Source of the DNA: Mactra quadrangularis
Lineage: Eukaryota; Mollusca; Bivalvia; Venerida; Mactridae
Assembly: GCA_025267735.1 (NCBI GenBank)
Contig: CM046297.1
Coordinates: forward strand, 16,332,011 to 16,396,010
Direction: 5' to 3'
DNA: 64,000 nucleotides
In this document: one piece after another, positions 42,901 through 51,900 of the stretch
How positions within the stretch are numbered: the first letter of the stretch is position 1
How the letters are laid out: each line of letters starts with the position of its first letter
Program-made: the position numbers and the translations under genes
The notes under the pieces: generated by a model
Told to the model about the DNA's origin: nothing
The model's database searches: none
The model's input: the letters and a program-made list of their open reading frames with translations, nothing else

Positions 42901-45900
42901 AACCTGAGCTTGAATTACCTAATTATAATAATTACACACTTCACTTACATCCGTATGCATGTATACGGTTATACACGTGTTAATGACAATCGATGTGACT
43001 GTAAATCAATTTATTAAAAGTGGCATGTTATTGTACTTTAAATTTTGGACACATTAGTTTTTGGGGATACAAGTAAGTCAGCAATATTATGGCACAGTTT
43101 CAAAGTATTTATTCTTATGAAAACAACATTAATTGTTCAGTATGTTTATTTTGCCGAAAGTTTCCGATAAAACGCGATTTACAAACAATGACAAAAATCG
43201 ACTGTGAATACTGAGTTTAATATATTCTTGCATAAAGGTCAAGCTCAGGTTAATTCTGTTGGACTTTACAACTTTTGAATGATAACTCCTGATCACTGAA
43301 ATTCCCTCTCAGGCAGGCAATCCCTCACAGTACCCATTTACACCTGGATGAAGTGGAACAATTGTAGGTAAATTTCTTGCACAAGGAAATTAGTTGTGCC
43401 ACTTGTAGGGTTTAAACCTGAATCGAACCGAGGGCCCTACTACTGGACCACTGCTCCTACATTTCTTTTATTTCCATACTCTGATAATGTCTTGAATTAA
43501 ATGTTTGAAGGTTCTTTTTGATGTCACTGTAAAATCCTGTATGAGGTAAGTGATTGTGGGTCTTGCTGTCACTAAATTGTGTGTCTATATATTTTCAGTT
43601 ATTTTTATTCCAATTATTACGTGGTCTGGCATATTGTCATCATAGGAGAATACTTCATAGGTACGTTTATCTTTTATCTCTCCTTATATCACACATCACA
43701 CAGATATATCACATCGTTTTTATATCACACATATATATCACATCATTTTTATATCGCACATATATATCACATCATTTTTATATCACAATCACACATATGT
43801 ATCACATCGTTTTTATATCACATATATCACATCATTTTTATATCACACATATATATCACATCGTTTTTATATCACACATATATATCACATCATTTTTATA
43901 TCACAATCACACATATATATCACATCGTTTTTATATCACACATATATATCACATCATTTTTATATCACAATCACACATATGTATCACATCGTTTTTATAT
44001 CACACATATATATCACATCATTTTTATATCACAATCACACATATGTATCACATCGTTTTTATATCACACATATATATCACATCGTTTTTATATCACACAT
44101 ATATATCACATCGTTTTTATATCACACATTGTCCTGTAGTAAAATGACATATTCTAAGTGAATGGTGCAATTTGCAGTTTCTATATCTTTGAAAGGTGCT
44201 GATTAAGAATCAGAGTGTTGACACCCTGTCATCCATGAGGAGCAATTAGCATATTCAATATGCAAATTAAGTCCAATATTACTGAAATTCTGTTTGCAAT
44301 AATAATGCTATAATTAACTGTGATAGAATAATGGGTTAATGAATCATAAACATTGTTTGTAAATAAAAAGTTGATTAAAAATTCCCAAGTTATCATTATC
44401 TTTGTTTATTTCCCAATGGTGACAAACTAGGACCTCCCCAGTATATATAAATATATACAAGTCTATACCTAACTACTGCTATAACTTTTTTTACATAAGT
44501 TTTCCATTCATCTAACTGTATTGATCATACTTTCTCCCCATATATGTCTCTATACATTTCCTTCTCTTATTTCTCCCAATGTTTTCTCATTGTCAATATG
44601 AATTAAAATCTAGACTATGATTGATAGATGCATATAGTATGATATAAGTCAACATAATATTGTCAATAATCAACCTTTAGGGGCCAATCAAGCACCATCT
44701 CTGTTGTTTTGGGTTCTACAAGTTGATGGATTGTATATTCTTTAACCTGGTTACATGTTTAACCATAGAGATTTATATTTTGTCAGTTATTTGACATATT
44801 TTATCACCATGGTGATTTATGTCTTGGTGCGTCTGCTTGATTTTTGCGTCTGCTCGATTTCCCTGGAAAATCTTTCATATTAAATTTGTAGGACGGATCC
44901 ACTATTCTGTCAAGGGTAGGTGTAGGGGGGAACTTTCTTGAAGTGAAATATAACAAACCAAGCTAAAACCAGGCCATTTTAGTGTTTTGGCTGCCATTTT
45001 TAGGGGAGAGAATGCTTGAAAACCCATTGTTTGTATTGATGGTCTTAAATGAAGTACTTGCAATAATAATCTACAATGTTTATTTCAAACCTTCATTATC
45101 TTTTTAGTTTTATAAAATGATTGAAAATTCAAAATTTTCATGTTTTCAATGCTACCATGTCTAAAACGAGACATATAATTATTATATTGATGCAGACGGT
45201 GTATTTTCATGTATAATATAATCTAATATCCATTTATCTTGATTTTGCTTGTTTATAAACTATGTCTACAGAAGTTTTCTATCATATTTGTACCACAGTA
45301 ATGTAAGAAATTTGTGATACTTGAAATTGCTGATGACAGACTTGACTAAGTCTAGAAAGTGGTTTGTTTGTGTGAACAGTGCCAACCAAAAGTTTTCTGA
45401 TAATTGCCCATCAAAAGTCTTTTTTTTAATTCTTAAATTTTGATGATTGATTTGTAGAACATTTGTTTTTGGTACAGTTACACTTATAATTATAAAGAAA
45501 ACAAAATTCAGGAATTTGTTACATTCTTGAAATTCAGCATCAAACATCCCAAAGCCCTCAGCCCATGTTCAATGTAGTTATTGTTTTTTCATAATATAGT
45601 TTTTAGTAACTTTTATAGTCTTAACTCTGAATAGAACCATATAAGAAAAGAATAAAGCAAAAGTAAAAAGTCATCTATTTAAAAAAAAGCTTTTTAGTAG
45701 GTCTACTAAGTGAAAAGGTTGTATCACTTTTGGTGGACACTGTACATTGTACATATACAAACTAAAGTTAGTAAAAGCTTGGTGACCCATTTTACGTCTG
45801 ATAAAATATTCAGATTTTTCTGTCTAGTTGTGAAACTAAGCTTTCATTTTCCTGTTGATTTTCTGATATCTTTTCTGGTTTTGTTATGCATTACAAATTT

Positions 45901-48900
45901 GTAACTTGGTGTTAATCTTTTTCCACTTTTCCCACAAATTTATTGTCAACAGGCTGTGATTGACTCATCACTTACCTAAGTTCCAAATTTAATCGAGTAA
46001 AGTAACAAGGGAACAAGATTCCTAAAACTAATACTGCTATGAATTTCTAATTTTTGAACTCTAAACCCTGATATATTCTCTTTTATCAAATCAATACAGG
46101 GGACAAAAAAGGGTCATTTTTAGAATCAAATACATGGGACAAAAAGGGACATCATTAATTAAAGGATATAACTCTAAACCTTGATCTTTTTCCTATATAA
46201 CTAGTGTATATTTATATTTTATTTTACAGAGATCTCAAACCTCAGAATTTATTGATCAGTGAAGTGGGTGAACTAAAGTTAGCAGACTTTGGTAAGATTT
46301 ACATTTCATATGTATGGATTTCATCTTAGCTTGATAGATTAAAACCCAATCTAAACTTCTCCCGGTGCATACTTGCTTATTTGATATCCGACAAGCACGC
46401 AGCATTGAACTTTTTTATGATATTTATGCCCCAGTTCTCTACAATTCATCCAGTAAAACCCTATAAATAACATGCACTGTCAAAATAGCTTGGATACAGG
46501 AAAATCTGATAAAAAAATAGAAATTATGAAATTCCAAGCTAATGATAGTGTTTTGTCTTGATAAAAGCCAAATGTTGATAAGTTCAGACAAAGGTCTGAC
46601 CCCCTGTGCTATCTTGGGAGATCTAATGACAGGATATCTGTTTACAGAGATGGTTAGACAGCTACCATAAACAATCAAAATGTAAAAAACAAATCATTTT
46701 AATTCTGACATCAATTATGATCATTTGAATGTATATCATAGCTTACATAATAAACTTTGATGTTCTGCATTATCATCTGTTAGGAGTGAAAATTGTCAAA
46801 AACTGTCCCTTTGCTCTTGACATTGTAACATTTTGATCCCCGCCAATGTTAAAATGTTATGTAATCATGTTTTGACATGTTTGATAATTGTATGTAATAA
46901 ATGGCGAAAAGTTATAGTAAGTTGAATTAATGAGGTTTTAATTACCAACTTGTTTAAAATTACATTGATATTGTTACAAGGTCTGACATGTAATGATGAA
47001 AGAACACATTTTATTGTCAGTGATAAATTATCAAAATTTTAACATACTTGTGCACTTTATGATGAAAGTTGTCTATTTTGGCTATTTAATTTATAAAGTT
47101 GTACTTAATAATTTATGTTTGCACTAATTACATACTATTTGTACTATGCTGTAAATTTGTTAATTCAGTTTGTAATACAATATTTTTCTTGTATTTCTAC
47201 TTGCAGGTTTAGCTCGTGCCAAATCAATACCTAGTCATACATATTCTCATGAAGTTGTTACATTATGGTATCGTCCACCGGATGTTTTGTTAGGGTCAAC
47301 TAATTATTCCATGTCATTAGATATGTGGTAAGTTTTGTGAGTGGTATTGTTGAGTGAATTTGTGAGTGGTGTTATTGAGTGAATTTGTGAGTGGTATTAT
47401 TGGGTGAATTTGTGAGTGGTATTATTGAGTGAATTTGTGAGTGGTATTATTGGGTGAATTTGTGAGTGGAGTTACTGAGTGAGTTTTTGAGTGGTGTTAT
47501 TGAGTGAGTTTGTGAGTGGTTTTACCGAGTGAGTTTGTGAGTGGTGTTATGGAGGGGGTTTGTAAGTGGTGCTACTGATTAAGTTTGTAAGTGGTGTTAC
47601 TAAGTGAGTTTGTGAATGGTTGTATTGAACTAGTTTTTTGAGCTTATAAACAATATTTAAGAGTGTGAGAGAGAAGTAATAGTTTGTGCATGTTTTTGAG
47701 TTTACATGTGAAATTATTTAATAAGTGGTGAATGTTAGAGTGGTTTCTTAGTGTTTTTATTGAATATACCTTCATTATGTAGTTATGACTGTATTGTACT
47801 TGCTCAGAACAAGTTTAGCAGTTAGGTGGTCTATACATATAGGAAAGATAATAATTCTTTCAATTAAAGATTCTTTTAAGAAAGTGTTTGCTTGAAGCCT
47901 AAAGGCTAGTACCTAAACATACTGAAATTGGAAATAAACCAACAGTTATCATTTGTATGAGACAAAACTATGTTTATTTTAGGAGTCATTCCTACAGGCT
48001 AGCAGACAAATTATGGAAACATAGAGTCAACAATGATATACTGTAGAAAGATCATGATCTTATATCATATAACAAAGTACTCACTGTAGGCCATACTTCA
48101 ACATTGTCAGACTAATATTGTCTATTAACATTGCCTTTCATAATATTTCATACATGTGGTACAAAATTTTAATACAGTCAACATATGATATAACTCTCAT
48201 AAGTTTAGAGTGATTTGTAAACTATGAGAAAAGAAATATTATTTATAGTTATTTATGAACTTACAAAAGATTGTGATTTTTATTTCAAAATAATCCTTCA
48301 TGTCAAAAGCTTTGCCTGTATACTCTTCTGATTTGTATTATTGTAAAATAGTGTTCCTTGTTATGATCTTGATTTATTGTGCTTCCACCATGTTACTATA
48401 TTTAGTATTATGTTACTATAATTAAAATGATTATGAAACAACAACAACACGTATAGTTCTTGAGATATATTATATTGTGATCAACGCATTTTGGTATAGA
48501 CCTTCATCAGGATAACAATAATAATAATCTTTGGGATCACCATAGTCTGTATAGACTCCACTGAATTACCTACACTGATATACGTACAGTACAACATCGA
48601 GGAGCTGATCACAAGCTGGAACATAGCACATTTTAAGAATATATGTAAATATGTACAAAGTGTTAGCAAAGAAAGCTGAAAAAGTCGTGGAATTTTGTAA
48701 ATTTTGAAGTGTAATATGTACCTGGTATTCAACATAAATTAAGTCTTTGTAACATTGAAAGAAATAGAAATGGACCAGTTCTGTAAAAAAAAATTTGTAA
48801 CTATAATTAGTAACATGTTACTATAAATAGTAACAAGGAGTTTCTCTTTATACTACAGGGGAGTAGGATGTATATTTATTGAAATGTTATCTGATATGTT

Positions 48901-51900
48901 CTTGTTTCATGGCTTGATCTTGGAAAAACTTTGAATAATCTTGTTACTGTATTAAGTAACATGATTCTATATTTAGGAATTTGTTACTATAAATAGAAAC
49001 TAAGAGTTTTCTTTATATTACAGGGGAGTAGGATGTATATTTATGGAGATGTTATCTGGTATGGCCACATTCCCTGGTATGAAAGATGCTTATGATCAAT
49101 TAGATCAAATATTCCGTGTAAGTATACATTTAATAAACTAATTAAAAGATAAGTAAAATAATACTAAGTCACACTAAAAGATCAAAAGAAGATAATGAGT
49201 AAATATTTCTGGGGGACAAAGATCATTTTACATTTAGTGAAATTTTTATATAAGGTATTGATTTTTGAATTTTTTTAACTTTTCACAAGTCAAGTGTTAA
49301 GAGGAATTTCACTCCATATAACTGATCCTGAATATGTTAGGGATGATCATGAATCAAACTTATGGGCTTGTATGTTAATTTCAAGTAATGATATTATGTT
49401 AAATTTTAATGTAAATTATTATTTAAAATTACAGATATTGGGTACACCTACAGAACAAACTTGGAATGGAGTGTCAAAATTTCCTCAATATGATGATAGT
49501 AAGTATGGTAAAATATCTAGTTTTCTCAAGGATCCTTGCCCCTGATGATAGGACAACAACCAACTAAAGATATTGCCAGTTTTTAACTATATTTTAAAAG
49601 CTGTATATAGAATAATTTTCAATTGTCAAAAGATACCCCATTGCTGGGCATGTACATTAGTTTTTCATCGCAATTATGCTCTATGAAGAGTGAGGCAGTT
49701 ACAAAAAATGATTACATGTCTTGCATAATGAACAACAAACGAAAATATTTTTTCTTTGGTTACAAGACATTGGGGACAAGCAACCTGCTACCATGTATTA
49801 GCATACAACATATGTTTTATATTACTAATACTTTCTTATACTGTCACTAATGCATACATGATTTCAACCTATTCAATTCACATAATACATTGGAATAAAT
49901 TAAACTTGTTGTTGTTTACTGTTCAATGTTCCTTGGCTGAATAACCTTACGCTACCTATCTGAGCTTTAAGCCAAGGAAAAGTAATTTTAGTTTAATTTA
50001 ACATTTCAAAAGACGAAAATGTCATTAAGTTCCTTTTCATTTTGTATCCATGTTTATTATTCTACATTATTTATATATGTGTAGGTGTAATTCATTCTTG
50101 TATTAGTGTAAAAGTAATTAAAATCTTATCACTATTCCATATCAATATTCCTGGCTCTGTAACATGGGAATAGCATGGTAATGAATATTTTGAATTGTAA
50201 TTCTGAACTCAATTACTCCTGTGGTGTTTCTATACTGAAGCAGGCATGTGTCTTAGTTCTGTTTGGCTTGCTGTTGTTCCTATGGCCATTTTACCTCCTA
50301 CCACTGATTCTATATCATGTAGGGCAGTTGTCAGTCAGAAATGTTCCTAGTAACTGGTTAACAGCTTAATTCAGAGATCAAGTCTTTCAAGAAACGATAT
50401 ACATACTAAATTTTGATGTTTTGAAGTATATTTTGTAATACTTAATGCTACAGTCCCATAAACATAAAAATAGCCGTGAGGTCACCGTACGGGCGCCGTG
50501 CGATCAAGCTCCGCAAGGACCAGTAAGAACTCTTGCATACCCGTACGGACTGTTACGTTTATATCATGGTCCGTGAGATGAGCCCAGGTTACGCGTATCA
50601 GTTTCAAAGTCAAATCATGAACAAAATCGTGGCTGAGTATGGATTAAACATGTATATCTTTCAGCTACGGCTCCGTATGAGTGTGTTATTTTGTACCATG
50701 TGCGTACCATCACCTTAATAAGCGAGACTTCCCACGGCCTACGACTGTCTGCACGCACGGGTCTGCAACAAGCCATCATTTTATGGGACTGAGGCATTAC
50801 TTGTAGTTGTAAGTTTCACAACTTAATGTACAGTTTAACATGAACCATCAATGATGTTTTTAACATGTTATAACTTATAAATCTAAAACAGCCATTCTAT
50901 ACAAAATGTATCTGTAATGTTTTTTTCAATAAAAAATAAGGGAAACATGAATCAATTACATGTGTAAAGAAACTTTTGGACCCCAGTGTATATATTTGTA
51001 TATATTTATCATTTCAGGACGTTTTGTATCATATAATAAACAATGTCTTTCTACAATTGTACCAAAACTTGCCTACCTTCCACATGCTGAAGAACTAGCT
51101 AGTGAATTTTTACAGGTATGTTATATAATATATTTACTATGTCAAATAATAACTTACCCGTTGTATCATCAATATGATTATTATTTTTAGCCATCCATCT
51201 CTGCAACAGTTTTAAATCTCATTCTTACCCACCTTATAATCAAGGCTTGACATAAATCTTTAACCTAGGTTGCTTTCAGTTGGAAGCCGCCCGGCTAGCT
51301 CAGTTAGTAGCACGCGAGTCTACTGATCATGGGGTCGTGGGTTTGATTCCTGAGCGGGGCATACTTTCGTGGAGTTTGGTCATGAAATTATTTCTACGGC
51401 CATTCTCCCTCCTACCAATGATTTTTAATTATGTAGGGCAGTTGTCAGTCACTGACAAAAGTATGTGCTTAGTAGTTGGTTAACAGCTAAATCCAGAGAT
51501 TTAGCCTTTCCAGGAGGAGTGAGTAGGTTGACTGACCACCGTTATATGTCTTATAAAATGTGTTGCTACGGCGTTAAACCCAACAACACAAACAAACAAG
51601 CTTTCAGTTGGACAACCAGCTGTATGTTTATCTTGCCAGAACTGAATGTTTACTAGCTGTTTTACATTGCCTCAACCAAAATATAGGTTGTCAGGGGCAA
51701 TCAGATAACCTTTAATGTCCAGCCCTGGTAATGATTTGATCTTTTGTAGTTGGTCTGAATAGAATTGCATGAATTAATAAAGTTTTTAGAGATTGGATTC
51801 TTTTAAGGTTAAATAATATATATCGGTAGTGCTCTCTAAAGGAGGGCAAAACTAGTTCACTTAACACAGAAAATGGCTTAATTCAGAGTGTTGGAAATAC

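Noticed and set aside
43554..44161. Two ORFs near 190 codons rich in His/Ile/Tyr that begin inside exon i
   Set aside because: Frames running through the exon i donor into a 29-bp minisatellite; the exon i reading frame with its donor and phase-matched exon j explains the coding part.
49294..49545. ORF that continues exon m into the intron ([15 protein letters not shown])
   Set aside because: Intron read-through; the donor at 49499 and exon n restore the conserved CDK14 sequence.
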